NCBI GenBank assembly: GCA_937146645.1
Contig: CAKZRQ010000063.1
Coordinates: 1-64,000 of the forward strand
From: an uncultured Cyclobacteriaceae bacterium
GTDB lineage: Bacteria; Bacteroidota; Bacteroidia; Cytophagales; Cyclobacteriaceae
Reading direction: 5' to 3'
DNA length: 64,000 nt
In this document: positions 8,836 to 17,264 of the stretch, piece by piece
How positions within the stretch are numbered: position 1 is the stretch's first letter
How the letters are laid out: each line of letters starts with the position of its first letter
The notes under the pieces: generated by a model
Database searches by the model: none
Told to the model about the DNA's origin: nothing
The model's input: the letters and a program-made list of their open reading frames with translations, nothing else
Translations under genes and position numbers: made by a program

Positions 8836-9806
8836 TCGGAGTTACTGGTGCTTCAGGACATATCGGTAATAATCTTTGCAGAGCACTTATTGCAGAAGGT
8901 TATTTAGTACGGGCACAGATTAATAACTCAAATGAAAGCCTCAAGGAGGTACCTGTAAAAACAATAACAGGAGACGTTACCAAAAAGGTAGATACGGATC
9001 TTCTTGTAGAAGGCTGTGACCTCGTCATTCATCTTGCTGCAAAAATTTCTATTCATGGCGATAAAGATGGAGAAGTAAGACGAGTAAATGTTGAGGGCAC
9101 CAGAAATATTGTAAACAGCTGTATTCAGTTTGGGGTCAAACGCTTCATTCATTTCAGTAGCATCCATACCATGAATCCCTTCCCATTGGATGAAGAGTTG
9201 AATGAAAATCGCCCTTATGTTCCAAACGGAACTGATTATGACAATTCAAAAATAGAGGCAGAAAAGATAGTCCTAAAAGCTATGCAATCAGGGTTAAAGG
9301 CAAACATCGTGTGTCCTACCTCAGTCTTTGGAATTAACGATTTCTATCCCTCACTTTTAGGTCAGGCTATAATTGATTTGTATAAGGGAAAAATTCCTGC
9401 TTTACCCCCGGGAGGTTATGACTTTGTGAATGTCCAAGATATAGTTGCGGGAACCTTGGCAATAATTCGAAGTGATATAAATGGAGAGAAATATCTTATG
9501 TCTGGCAGCTTCAAAACAGTACAGGAACTGGCAGGTGAGGTATCAAAACAGGGACAAGTAAAAACGACCCAATTAGTACTCCCTTCATGGTTTCTAAAAT
9601 CTCTGGTCCCCTTCTTCATATTAGGAAGCAAACTGAGTAAAAAAGACCCAATCTTTACCTATGAGTCCCTTAGGGCACTAATTGAGTCCAACACTAAAAT
9701 CAGCTCGGCCAAGGCCAAAAGAGACCTAGACTATAAAGTGACTCCTTTTGATGAAAGTATAAGGGAAACCTTGAATTGGTTCAAAAAGAATGGCCAGATC
9801 GACTAG
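8829..9806 (+). CDS. NAD(P)-dependent extended SDR, 3-beta-HSD-like epimerase/dehydratase family
   Basis: The 325-aa protein has the extended SDR layout: N-terminal Rossmann loop 'TGASGHIGNNL' (GxxGxxG), the 'DLVIHLAAKIS' strand, catalytic Ser in 'HFSSIH' and the YxxxK pair in 'YDNSK'. The C-terminal part (about 165-325) is the variable substrate domain. It resembles the 3-beta-hydroxysteroid dehydrogenase/dihydroflavonol reductase-like branch. Its ATG lies inside the last codons of the steroid-reductase homologue (7-nt overlap), so both products are probably made together and act on the same or successive intermediates (inference). The stop overlaps the opposing sulfatase stop by 4 nt. Confidence 0.82.
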   Translation: MVIGVTGASGHIGNNLCRALIAEGYLVRAQINNSNESLKEVPVKTITGDVTKKVDTDLLVEGCDLVIHLAAKISIHGDKDGEVRRVNVEGTRNIVNSCIQFGVKRFIHFSSIHTMNPFPLDEELNENRPYVPNGTDYDNSKIEAEKIVLKAMQSGLKANIVCPTSVFGINDFYPSLLGQAIIDLYKGKIPALPPGGYDFVNVQDIVAGTLAIIRSDINGEKYLMSGSFKTVQELAGEVSKQGQVKTTQLVLPSWFLKSLVPFFILGSKLSKKDPIFTYESLRALIESNTKISSAKAKRDLDYKVTPFDESIRETLNWFKKNGQID

Positions 9807-11377
9807 TTCATAAACCAGGTCTGACTCCACTCCCCTTCAAAAGAATCATTGGGCTGAATCGCGCCTTGAGTGCTTCTACCCTCTTTAATATATTTGATAA
9901 GAAGTTGCTTTAGCTCTTCTGCTTTAGCCTTCTGGTCAGGATAAAGATTATCCGTTTCAGCTGGATCAATTGCAAGATTATAAAGCTGCATTTCTGGAAG
10001 ACCTTCTTGAGCGGAATCTCCCGGTCTTGGAAAACTCCAGCCTCCTGAACCCTTGGATGTAATGAGCTTCCAGTCTCCTTTTCGGATGGCAAACGTTCCA
10101 TTGACAGAGTGAAAAACCGTTGCTTCTCGCTCTACATCATCTGAAGTATCTGGGTTTAATTGACTAAGAAAACTGAAGCTATCCTCTCCCTCATTGTCGG
10201 CTGGATCATAACCAACTATCTCCGCCAGGGTAGCCAAAAAATCAACTTGTGATATGGTTTTCGAATTCACGACACCTTGGGAGATTACTTCGGGCCATTT
10301 TATAATAGTCGGGACTCGATGTCCCCCTTCATAAATATCTGCTTTATGGCCTCGATAGGGTCCACTCGGAAAATGTCCCATTTCCACCATCTTCTCAAAA
10401 CCAGCAGCGGGAGAGCATCCATTATCACTTGTAAAAATGACTATTGTGTTCTCTTCTATTCCTAAGTCCTTGATGGTCTGATTGAGTTTGCCCATATAAT
10501 CATCGATCATCATCATAAAGTCTGCATATGGAAGCATCCCACTTTTGCCCTGCCATTCTTCAGTAGGTAGAATCGGCGTGTGTGGCGATGGCAAGGGAAG
10601 ATAAAGGAAGAACGGATTATCAGTTTTCGATTGCTCAGTGATGTACTGCATGCTCTTTTCAAAGAACAATGGCGTACACTGCTCGTGAATGAAATCATCA
10701 CTGGTCGGTCCTTTTCGCCACCAGCTGTATTCACCCTCATCTATCGTTGTTTTGGTAGGAACACTGGTAATTTCATTATTCTCAATGTAGACATATGGAG
10801 CTATATCCAGCGAAGCTGGCAAAGCTAAGGAGTAATCAAAACCTCGTGTTCCTGGGGCATTTTCAATTGCCTTGGTGAAATCTAGCTGATCATAATCCTC
10901 TGGGTTCCAACCGCCAGGTTCAAAAGTCTCTCCTTCCTTAAGTCCCCAGTCCATGCCAAGATGCCACTTCCCAATCATAGCAGTATGATAACCCTGTTTT
11001 TGGAGCATAGAGCCTAGTGTGGTGCGATCGGGTGAAATCAATGCTTTAGACTTTCCAGTGAGAACACCCTCCTTTAGCTTTGTCCTCCAGTTATATCGAC
11101 CTGTGAGTAGTGCATATCGTGTAGGAGTACATACCGCTGATGTGGTATGCGCATCCGTAAACTTCATTCCTTCCGCTGCCAGCTGATCGATGTAAGGAGT
11201 CTTGATCATGCTTTCTGGATTAAAAGCTCCCACATCTCCGTAACCTAAATCATCGGCTAAAACGATGATGATATTTGGCTTGCTTTCTTTTTCAGATTCA
11301 GGTTCAGAACATGAAAAATGAAGGAGAGAAACGAAAAAGAGAAGTACGAGATTGGCCCAGGATTTCATAGAGATCAT
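9803..11377 (-). CDS. Arylsulfatase, alkaline-phosphatase superfamily, probable lipoprotein
   Basis: A 524-aa sulfatase. Metal-site Asp residues occur in 'LADDLGYGD' and 'TSDNG'; the sulfatase signature is 'CTPTR' with Cys83 as the residue converted to formylglycine. The N-terminus has a hydrophobic stretch ending in Cys23, followed by an acidic 'SEPESE' run, suggesting an exported and possibly surface-exposed lipoprotein. Sulfatases of this type in Bacteroidota usually desulfate algal or animal polysaccharides, but no polysaccharide-utilization genes, SusC/D pair or maturase lie in the window, so the substrate is open. ATG 11377 is used; ATG 11368 is an alternative. Confidence 0.88.
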   Translation of the reverse strand: MISMKSWANLVLLFFVSLLHFSCSEPESEKESKPNIIIVLADDLGYGDVGAFNPESMIKTPYIDQLAAEGMKFTDAHTTSAVCTPTRYALLTGRYNWRTKLKEGVLTGKSKALISPDRTTLGSMLQKQGYHTAMIGKWHLGMDWGLKEGETFEPGGWNPEDYDQLDFTKAIENAPGTRGFDYSLALPASLDIAPYVYIENNEITSVPTKTTIDEGEYSWWRKGPTSDDFIHEQCTPLFFEKSMQYITEQSKTDNPFFLYLPLPSPHTPILPTEEWQGKSGMLPYADFMMMIDDYMGKLNQTIKDLGIEENTIVIFTSDNGCSPAAGFEKMVEMGHFPSGPYRGHKADIYEGGHRVPTIIKWPEVISQGVVNSKTISQVDFLATLAEIVGYDPADNEGEDSFSFLSQLNPDTSDDVEREATVFHSVNGTFAIRKGDWKLITSKGSGGWSFPRPGDSAQEGLPEMQLYNLAIDPAETDNLYPDQKAKAEELKQLLIKYIKEGRSTQGAIQPNDSFEGEWSQTWFMN

Positions 11378-11432
11378 TCTTCAAAATACTATTTCTTGAA
11401 CAAACCGCTTTGGACTCAAAGCCTGAAAGCAT

Positions 11433-11464
11433 AAAAAAAGCCATGATCGGTAAGACCATGGCTT
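11433..11464 (-). terminator. Terminator of the ATP synthase operon
   Basis: On the minus strand an 8-bp stem (11457-11464 with 11438-11445) is followed by a T run (complement of 11433-11439), 22 nt after the atpG stop. Confidence 0.8.
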
Positions 11465-11485
11465 TGAATATTTAATCATCCAGGA

Positions 11486-12352
11486 TTATCCTAGCGCATT
11501 CGCTCCAGCAACAATCTCAAGAATTTCATTAGTAATAGCAGCTTGACGAGTTCTGTTATACATCAGCTTCAATTCCTTCAGCAATTCACCAGCGTTTTCA
11601 GTCGCTTTATCCATCGCTGTCATTCTAGCACCGTGCTCAGAAGCGTTACTTTCAAGTACAGACTTGTAGAATTGAATCTTTAGAGAGGTAGGAACCAACT
11701 CTTCGATGATGTATGCTCTGGACGGCTCAAGGATATAGTCTGTTTCAGTAGTTTTTTCCTCTTCAGACGCCTCAGCCATCATAGGCAGGAACTGCTCAGT
11801 TCTGATGATCTGAGTAGCTACGTTCTTAAACTCATTGTATACCAAAACTACCTGGTCTACCTCTCCAGAAGTATAGGCTTCCATTGCATATTCTGCTGCA
11901 GCTCTCACATTGTCAAAAGACACATCCGAAAACACATCTGCAAAATCAGTTACCACGCTATACTTAGTCTTTCTAGCGAAGTCTAGAGCCTTCTTTCCTA
12001 CTGGAAGAAGTTTGATCTCCTTGCCCTCAAACTGAGAAGAGATCGCATGATTGGTCGCCTTTATGATATTTGAGTTAAATGCACCACAAAGACCTTTATC
12101 TGAAGTAATCGGAACAATCAGAACAGAATTAACTTCTCTATTTCCCGCATAGACGATATCGGCAGCTCCTTCTGAAGCGGCAGAAACGTTATTCAGGATG
12201 GTGGTAAGCTTTTGGGAATACGGACGCATCTGAACGATTTTGTCCTGAGCTCTACGCAGCTTTGCAGCAGAAACCATTTTCATGGCCTTAGTAATCTGCT
12301 GAGTCGACTGAACCGAGCTTATTCTCTCTTTTACTTCCTTAAGGTTTGCCAT
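11486..12352 (-). CDS. atpG: ATP synthase F1 subunit gamma
   Basis: The central rotor stalk of F1, transmitting c-ring rotation to the alpha/beta catalytic head. The 288-aa protein carries the conserved N-terminal helix 'ISSVQSTQQITKAMKMVSA' and C-terminal helix 'YNRTRQAAITNEILEIV' that form the antiparallel coiled coil, with the globular Rossmann-like domain between. It is the last gene of the operon and is followed by a strong terminator. Beta and epsilon are not downstream, as is usual in Bacteroidota where atpD-atpC form a separate operon. Confidence 0.95.
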   Translation of the reverse strand: MANLKEVKERISSVQSTQQITKAMKMVSAAKLRRAQDKIVQMRPYSQKLTTILNNVSAASEGAADIVYAGNREVNSVLIVPITSDKGLCGAFNSNIIKATNHAISSQFEGKEIKLLPVGKKALDFARKTKYSVVTDFADVFSDVSFDNVRAAAEYAMEAYTSGEVDQVVLVYNEFKNVATQIIRTEQFLPMMAEASEEEKTTETDYILEPSRAYIIEELVPTSLKIQFYKSVLESNASEHGARMTAMDKATENAGELLKELKLMYNRTRQAAITNEILEIVAGANALG

Positions 12353-12409
12353 CTGTTTGCTTGGTACTTCTTAAATCCTGAAGAAAAAACTCCAGGAAGG
12401 AATTATTCA

Positions 12410-13984
12410 TTACGCGTATTTAGGAGCTAGCTCTTCAGCAGCCTTGGAAAGAACCTCTCCGGCGCCATTGATATCTCCTTTTAGGATTAGATCCAAAGCT
12501 TCTGGGTAAGTAGAATCAAGTAAAGAGTAGAACTCCTTCTCGAATGCTCTTGCCTTATCCACTGGAACATTATCCATAAGACCTCTGGTAGAAGCATAGA
12601 TAATCGCTACCTGATGCGCCACAGAAACTGGTGCATATTGAGCTTGCTTCAAAATCTCTTGATTTCTTCTACCTCTTTCGATAGTTCTTTTGGTAGTCGC
12701 GTCAAGGTCAGAACCGAACTTTGCAAAAGCTTCAAGCTCACGGAATTGAGCCTGATCAAGCTTCAAAGTACCAGCTACTTTTTTCATTGACTTGATCTGT
12801 GCATTACCACCTACACGGGATACAGAAATACCCACGTTAATCGCTGGACGAATACCAGAGTTGAATAGGTTCGTCTCAAGGAATATCTGACCGTCAGTAA
12901 TGGAAATGACGTTGGTTGGGATATAAGCAGAAACGTCACCTGCCTGAGTTTCAATGATCGGAAGAGCTGTCAAAGATCCGCCACCTTTAACGATTGGCTT
13001 AAGGCTCTCTGGAAGATCATTCATCTGCTGAGCGATCTCATCAGACTTATTGATTTTCGCAGCTCTTTCGAGCAATCTTGAGTGAAGGTAGAATACATCA
13101 CCAGGATATGCTTCACGTCCCGGAGGTCTTCTCAAAAGAAGGGAAACTTCACGGTATGCTACAGCCTGCTTAGAAAGGTCATCATATACCACAAGAGCTG
13201 GACGCCCAGTGTCTCTGAAGAATTCACCGATCGCAGCACCAGTAAATGGAGCAAAGAACTGCATTGGAGCAGGATCAGAAGCTGCGGCAGAAACTACTAC
13301 GGTGTATGGAAGCGCTCCACCTTTTTCAAGAGCTGCAACCACACCTGCTACAGTAGATGCCTTTTGGCCGATGGCCACATAGATACAGAAAACAGGCTCT
13401 CCTCTATCGTAGAATTCTTTTTGGTTAAGAATGGTATCAATAACCACAGCAGTCTTACCAGTCTGACGGTCACCGATCACAAGCTCTCGTTGACCTCTAC
13501 CGATTGGAATCATCGCATCGATAGACTTAATACCTGTTTGAAGTGGCTCAGTTACCGGCTGACGGTAAATTACACCAGGTGCCTTTCTTTCAAGAGGCAT
13601 ATCGTAAAGCTCACCAGCGATAGGACCTTTACCATCAATAGGGTTACCAAGAGTATCCACTACCCTTCCAAGCATTCCCTCACCTACCTGGATGGAGGCA
13701 ATTTTCTTAGTTCTTTTTACAGTGTCACCCTCTTTGATCTCTTTAGAGTCACCGAAAAGTACGGCACCCACATTGTCTTCTTCGAGGTTAAGCACCATCG
13801 CTTTCAGTCCATTGTCAAATTCCAACAATTCACCGGATTGTGCTTTGGAAAGTCCGTAAATACGAGCTACACCATCACCCACCTGAAGAACTGTTCCCAC
13901 TTCTTCAAGCTCAGCAGCGGTTCTCGCCCCTGAGAGTTGCTCTCTCAATATTGCTGAAACTTCATCTGGTCTTACTTCTGCCAT
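12410..13984 (-). CDS. atpA: ATP synthase F1 subunit alpha
   Basis: The non-catalytic nucleotide-binding subunit of F1, 524 aa. Visible features are the Walker A loop '[10 protein letters not shown]' near residue 170, the catalytic-site arginine finger region '[10 protein letters not shown]', and the N-terminal segment that contacts subunit delta. Length and order are standard. It lies 27 nt after atpH and 57 nt before atpG. A long antisense ORF in this gene (13082-13933, plus strand) is only a codon-bias shadow. Confidence 0.97.
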   Translation of the reverse strand: MAEVRPDEVSAILREQLSGARTAAELEEVGTVLQVGDGVARIYGLSKAQSGELLEFDNGLKAMVLNLEEDNVGAVLFGDSKEIKEGDTVKRTKKIASIQVGEGMLGRVVDTLGNPIDGKGPIAGELYDMPLERKAPGVIYRQPVTEPLQTGIKSIDAMIPIGRGQRELVIGDRQTGKTAVVIDTILNQKEFYDRGEPVFCIYVAIGQKASTVAGVVAALEKGGALPYTVVVSAAASDPAPMQFFAPFTGAAIGEFFRDTGRPALVVYDDLSKQAVAYREVSLLLRRPPGREAYPGDVFYLHSRLLERAAKINKSDEIAQQMNDLPESLKPIVKGGGSLTALPIIETQAGDVSAYIPTNVISITDGQIFLETNLFNSGIRPAINVGISVSRVGGNAQIKSMKKVAGTLKLDQAQFRELEAFAKFGSDLDATTKRTIERGRRNQEILKQAQYAPVSVAHQVAIIYASTRGLMDNVPVDKARAFEKEFYSLLDSTYPEALDLILKGDINGAGEVLSKAAEELAPKYA

Positions 13985-14011
13985 GATATGATAAGGTTAT
14001 AATTGAATGCT

Positions 14012-14572
14012 TTAAATAGATTTTTCGAAATGGTTTGTTGAAAACTGATTTCTCAATTCTCTCAATTTACTGCTGATAGAGTCATCAAGTAACCTGTCGT
14101 TAACCCGAAGGATAAATCCTCCAATGATCTCTGGGTCTACCTTCTCTACCAATTTCACTTCCTTCAATCCTGAAATTGACTTCACTACATCGACAAACTC
14201 CTTACGTAGCTTTTCATCGATTGGGAAAGTCGTGGTCAAATCAGCCACCTGAATGGAAGAGTGTATGTTGTATTGGATCTCAAATTCTCTCGCCACATCC
14301 AGAAGAATATCCTCTCTATTTTTTCTGGAGATGATATCGAAAAAAGACATGGTAAGCTTCTGTGCATCTTTCTCAAAAAGGGACTTAAGAATAGCCTGCT
14401 TTTTATCAGAATTGATGATTGGGTTTTTGAGGATTACGCCAAACTCATAATTAGATTCAGCCACCTCAGTCAATTTCTGAAAATCAGCATGCACCTCTTT
14501 CAGCTTCTTTTGCTCAAGAGCCAATTCCAAAATGGACTTTGCGTAGCGCGATGCTGCTCTGTGATTTGACAT
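14012..14572 (-). CDS. atpH: ATP synthase F1 subunit delta (OSCP)
   Basis: The 186-aa OSCP/delta subunit joins the peripheral stalk to the top of F1. The N-terminal six-helix domain starts 'HRAASRYAKSILELALEQ', and the C-terminal part carries the family motif 'VDPEIIGGFILRVNDRLLDDS'. Only 8 nt separate it from atpF upstream, in standard b-delta-alpha-gamma order. Confidence 0.93.
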   Translation of the reverse strand: MSNHRAASRYAKSILELALEQKKLKEVHADFQKLTEVAESNYEFGVILKNPIINSDKKQAILKSLFEKDAQKLTMSFFDIISRKNREDILLDVAREFEIQYNIHSSIQVADLTTTFPIDEKLRKEFVDVVKSISGLKEVKLVEKVDPEIIGGFILRVNDRLLDDSISSKLRELRNQFSTNHFEKSI

Positions 14573-14580
14573 TCGTCGGC

Positions 14581-15075
14581 TTAGTTTAGCTTAAGATCAT
14601 TCACAAACTCGTCCACAAGCTCTTTTTGAGCCTTGTCGTCAGACAAGTTCTTTCTCAATAATTTTTCGGATACCTCAAGGGTCAAAGTGGCTACCTGAGT
14701 TTTCACTTCTGCAAGCGCAGCTTTCTTCTCAGTATCGATTACAGCCTTCGCCTTTTCGATCATTTGGTTTCCAGCCTTGGTTGCTTCTTCTTTTGCCTCT
14801 TCAATCATTCTGTTTGAAGACTCATGTGCCTTAGCCAAAATCTCATCTCTTTCTTTTCTAGCCTCTGCCAAAAGCTTTTCATTCTCAGCCTTAAGATTAG
14901 CCATTTCATTTCTGGCAATCTCAGCAGACTTCAATGCATTCTCAATGCTTGATTCTCTCTCTTCCAAAGCCTCAAGCATAGGCTTCCAGGCAAATTTGAT
15001 CAAGATGAAAAGTAATCCAAGGAAGCCAATTAGCTGCCAAAAGATGAGTCCGGTTCCGGGGGTTATTAAATCCAT
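14581..15075 (-). CDS. atpF: ATP synthase F0 subunit b
   Basis: A 164-aa peripheral-stalk subunit. One N-terminal membrane helix (about residues 8-28, 'FWQLIGFLGLLFILIKFAW') is followed by a long charged helix from about residue 30 that dimerizes as a right-handed coiled coil. A single b gene is present, with no b' copy, so a homodimeric stalk is expected. Confidence 0.94.
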   Translation of the reverse strand: MDLITPGTGLIFWQLIGFLGLLFILIKFAWKPMLEALEERESSIENALKSAEIARNEMANLKAENEKLLAEARKERDEILAKAHESSNRMIEEAKEEATKAGNQMIEKAKAVIDTEKKAALAEVKTQVATLTLEVSEKLLRKNLSDDKAQKELVDEFVNDLKLN

Positions 15076-15148
15076 GAGGTGTAAATTTTATTTCGGATTG
15101 TTCAATAAATAAAGAAGGGAAAGGAAAATCCTTCCCCTTCTAAATCAT

Positions 15149-15406
15149 TTAGCTGATCTCTGCGATGTTTAGCGCGATCAACAAACAAATAACTGCTGCA
15201 AACAAGGATACTACCTCAATCAAAGCTGCAATAATCAACATTGCACCCTGGATCTTACCAGCAGCCTCAGGCTGACGAGCGATAGATTCCATTGCCTGAC
15301 CACCGATTCTACCGATACCAAGACCTGCGCCAATCGCAACAATTCCTGCACCGATACCAGCTCCCATTAGAGCATATCCAGCGGACAATAAAATTAGAGT
15401 TAACAT
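15149..15406 (-). CDS. atpE: ATP synthase F0 subunit c
   Basis: An 85-aa hairpin of two membrane helices joined by the polar loop 'ARQPEA'. Helix 1 carries the Gly-rich packing motif 'GAGLGIGRIGGQA'; helix 2 carries the ion-binding Glu in 'ALIEVVSLF'. The sodium signature of Na-type c subunits (Gln in helix 1 plus Glu-Ser/Thr in helix 2) is absent: the positions are Ile and Glu-Val. A proton-driven rotor is therefore inferred. It sits between atpB and atpF as expected. Confidence 0.95.
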   Translation of the reverse strand: MLTLILLSAGYALMGAGIGAGIVAIGAGLGIGRIGGQAMESIARQPEAAGKIQGAMLIIAALIEVVSLFAAVICLLIALNIAEIS

Positions 15407-15444
15407 AGTTTTTGATTTATATAATTGAACAAAGAAATTCCTAA

Positions 15445-16467
15445 TTAATGATCATGAGCATGTTCAGCCACCGCGCTTCCTATGTACATCGCTGAAAATA
15501 GCGTAAATACATATGCTTGGATCGTTGCTACTAAAAGCTCAATCAAATTGATAAAGGTCACCATGAGCGTACTCACGATACCAATCGCATAAGATTCAAA
15601 TATGAAGGCCAATGCAATAAAGCCTAAAATCACAATGTGACCTGCTGTGATCGCTACGAAAAGTCGAACCATCAAAGCAAAAGGCTTGGTAAATAGACCT
15701 ATGATTTCTACAGGAACAATGATTAGCAGCATCGCAGGTGGCACACCAGGAGTTGCAAATACGTGTTTCCAGTAATCCTTATTCCCATTCACATTAGTGA
15801 TGATGAAAGTCAAAATCGCTAAAGTGAAGGTTACTGCAATATTTCCGGTAAGGTTAGCCGCCCCTGGCAATAGACCAAGAAGGTTTCCAAACCAGATAAA
15901 CAAGAATAAAGTCAATAGATAGGGTACAAATTTCTTGTACTTTGGACCGATAGATTTTTCAGCAATTTCATCCCTCACAAAAATCACAATCGGCTCAATT
16001 AAGGCAGCTGTTCCCTTAGGAGCAACAGCACCATTTTTCTTGTAATGGCTAGCGGCAGATAAGGCCATCCACGCTAGAAAAGCCAATACCAAGAATAGCA
16101 TCACCACATTTTTGGTGATTGAAAGTTCCAAAAAGCTTCCCTCGTCTACTCTTCCTAAATGATCATGCTCATCGATAAAGTAACCTTCATGAGAATACTC
16201 CTTACCGAAAGCATGAGTATCATGATTTTGGAAGTCAGTAGACATAAAAAACTCAAGTCCACGATCGCCAGAATATACAATTACGGGAAGTGGTAGAGTT
16301 ACATGTGTGTGTCCAATAGTAGCAAAGTGCCACTCGTGCGAATCCTTCACGTGGTGCATGATGAAGCTCGTCTTATCCTCTTCGGATCCTGCGGCCATTG
16401 TTGGGGTGCTGAACCACAACATACATGCTGATAATAAAAGACTTAGGGCCAATAATTTGCGCGTCAT
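15445..16467 (-). CDS. atpB: ATP synthase F0 subunit a
   Basis: The proton-channel subunit, 340 aa from ATG 16467; an in-frame TTG at 16470 is less likely. It has an N-terminal signal-peptide-like segment ending 'TMAAG' and a His/Asp/Glu-rich periplasmic region of about 80 residues before the first helix, an extension common in Bacteroidota. The essential stator Arg is in 'ALMVRLFVAITAGH'; the Asn usually found four residues after this Arg (RLFxN) is Ala here. C-terminal helices include 'NLIELLVATIQAYVF'. The gene order atpB-E-F-H-A-G is intact. Confidence 0.95.
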   Translation of the reverse strand: MTRKLLALSLLLSACMLWFSTPTMAAGSEEDKTSFIMHHVKDSHEWHFATIGHTHVTLPLPVIVYSGDRGLEFFMSTDFQNHDTHAFGKEYSHEGYFIDEHDHLGRVDEGSFLELSITKNVVMLFLVLAFLAWMALSAASHYKKNGAVAPKGTAALIEPIVIFVRDEIAEKSIGPKYKKFVPYLLTLFLFIWFGNLLGLLPGAANLTGNIAVTFTLAILTFIITNVNGNKDYWKHVFATPGVPPAMLLIIVPVEIIGLFTKPFALMVRLFVAITAGHIVILGFIALAFIFESYAIGIVSTLMVTFINLIELLVATIQAYVFTLFSAMYIGSAVAEHAHDH

Positions 16468-16486
16468 CAACTCTTATTTTTGAGGG

Positions 16487-16870
16487 CTACTTCGAAATCG
16501 GGCGCAAGTTAGATATAAAGGTGTAGATATCAAAAGCTAAGTAGAACAAAAAAATGATAAAGAAATCCGCTATAAACAGAATAATATTTTCCACCCCTAA
16601 CCAAGCATATATTCCGATAAAAGAAATGGAAGCAATGAAGCGCAGAACCATGCCTAATACCATGATTTGAAAGAAATTATCACTAAATGATTTTAGCAAA
16701 AAGCCACTTAATTGACCCACTATAAAAGAGAGGAAAGTGAGGAATGCATAAATCCCCCAAATGTCCTCATGAATAATTGCCGGAAACACTGTGTTCAAGA
16801 CAGCAATAAGTCCTGCCATTAGGGCAGCAAACAGCAGAAATTGCACATGTATATTCGAAGGAAGCTTCAT
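16487..16870 (-). CDS. Small four-helix membrane protein in the atpI position
   Basis: A 127-aa protein with four predicted membrane helices and little else; I do not recognise a named family. It lies between the AtpZ-like gene (29 nt gap) and atpB (19 nt gap), the place where other bacteria encode AtpI, which helps assemble the c ring. A role as an AtpI analogue is inferred from position only. ATG 16870 is the first possible start. Confidence 0.6.
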   Translation of the reverse strand: MKLPSNIHVQFLLFAALMAGLIAVLNTVFPAIIHEDIWGIYAFLTFLSFIVGQLSGFLLKSFSDNFFQIMVLGMVLRFIASISFIGIYAWLGVENIILFIADFFIIFLFYLAFDIYTFISNLRPISK

Positions 16871-16899
16871 GACTAATTTTGGAACAAAAGTACTGCTTC

Positions 16900-17130
16900 C
16901 TATTTATTATCCTGCTGCATCGACTTCCAGAGTTGGTAGAATGCTACGATTATTGACAGAAAGCAAAAAAGGAGTAGCCATACTGGAAATTTCATTTCAC
17001 TCTTACTTTGAATCCACCAGCCAAACCATGTGCCTGCGGCAATTACACCGAATAGTTGAAAAGAAAGCCCAATATATTTCACATAAATTGGAGGCCCTTT
17101 CGGTTTCTCCTTTTTTCCTTCCTCTTTCAT
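16900..17130 (-). CDS. AtpZ/AtpI family protein
   Basis: A 76-aa protein with a Lys/Glu-rich cytosolic N-terminus and two membrane helices separated by 'GWWIQSKSEMKFP', as in AtpZ/AtpI-type proteins. These small proteins are encoded at the head of ATP synthase operons and are linked to c-ring assembly or ion uptake. It is the first gene of the operon. A purine-rich GGAGG lies 13 nt before the ATG, farther than a typical Shine-Dalgarno. Confidence 0.75.
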   Translation of the reverse strand: MKEEGKKEKPKGPPIYVKYIGLSFQLFGVIAAGTWFGWWIQSKSEMKFPVWLLLFCFLSIIVAFYQLWKSMQQDNK

Positions 17131-17264
17131 TGAGAGTTAATTTCCTCCAATTTTCATAAAAATCCACAATTAATAGGTATTGGCTGAAAGCTAACTCAAG
17201 AATTGAAGGAACTCCACGTTCTCTAAGTGCAGTAAATCCCCTATTTTGGTACTTTATTTGGACT

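Noticed and set aside
13082..13933. 283-aa plus-strand ORF opposite atpA
   Set aside because: No recognisable domain; it mirrors the codon pattern of atpA, which is complete and certain.
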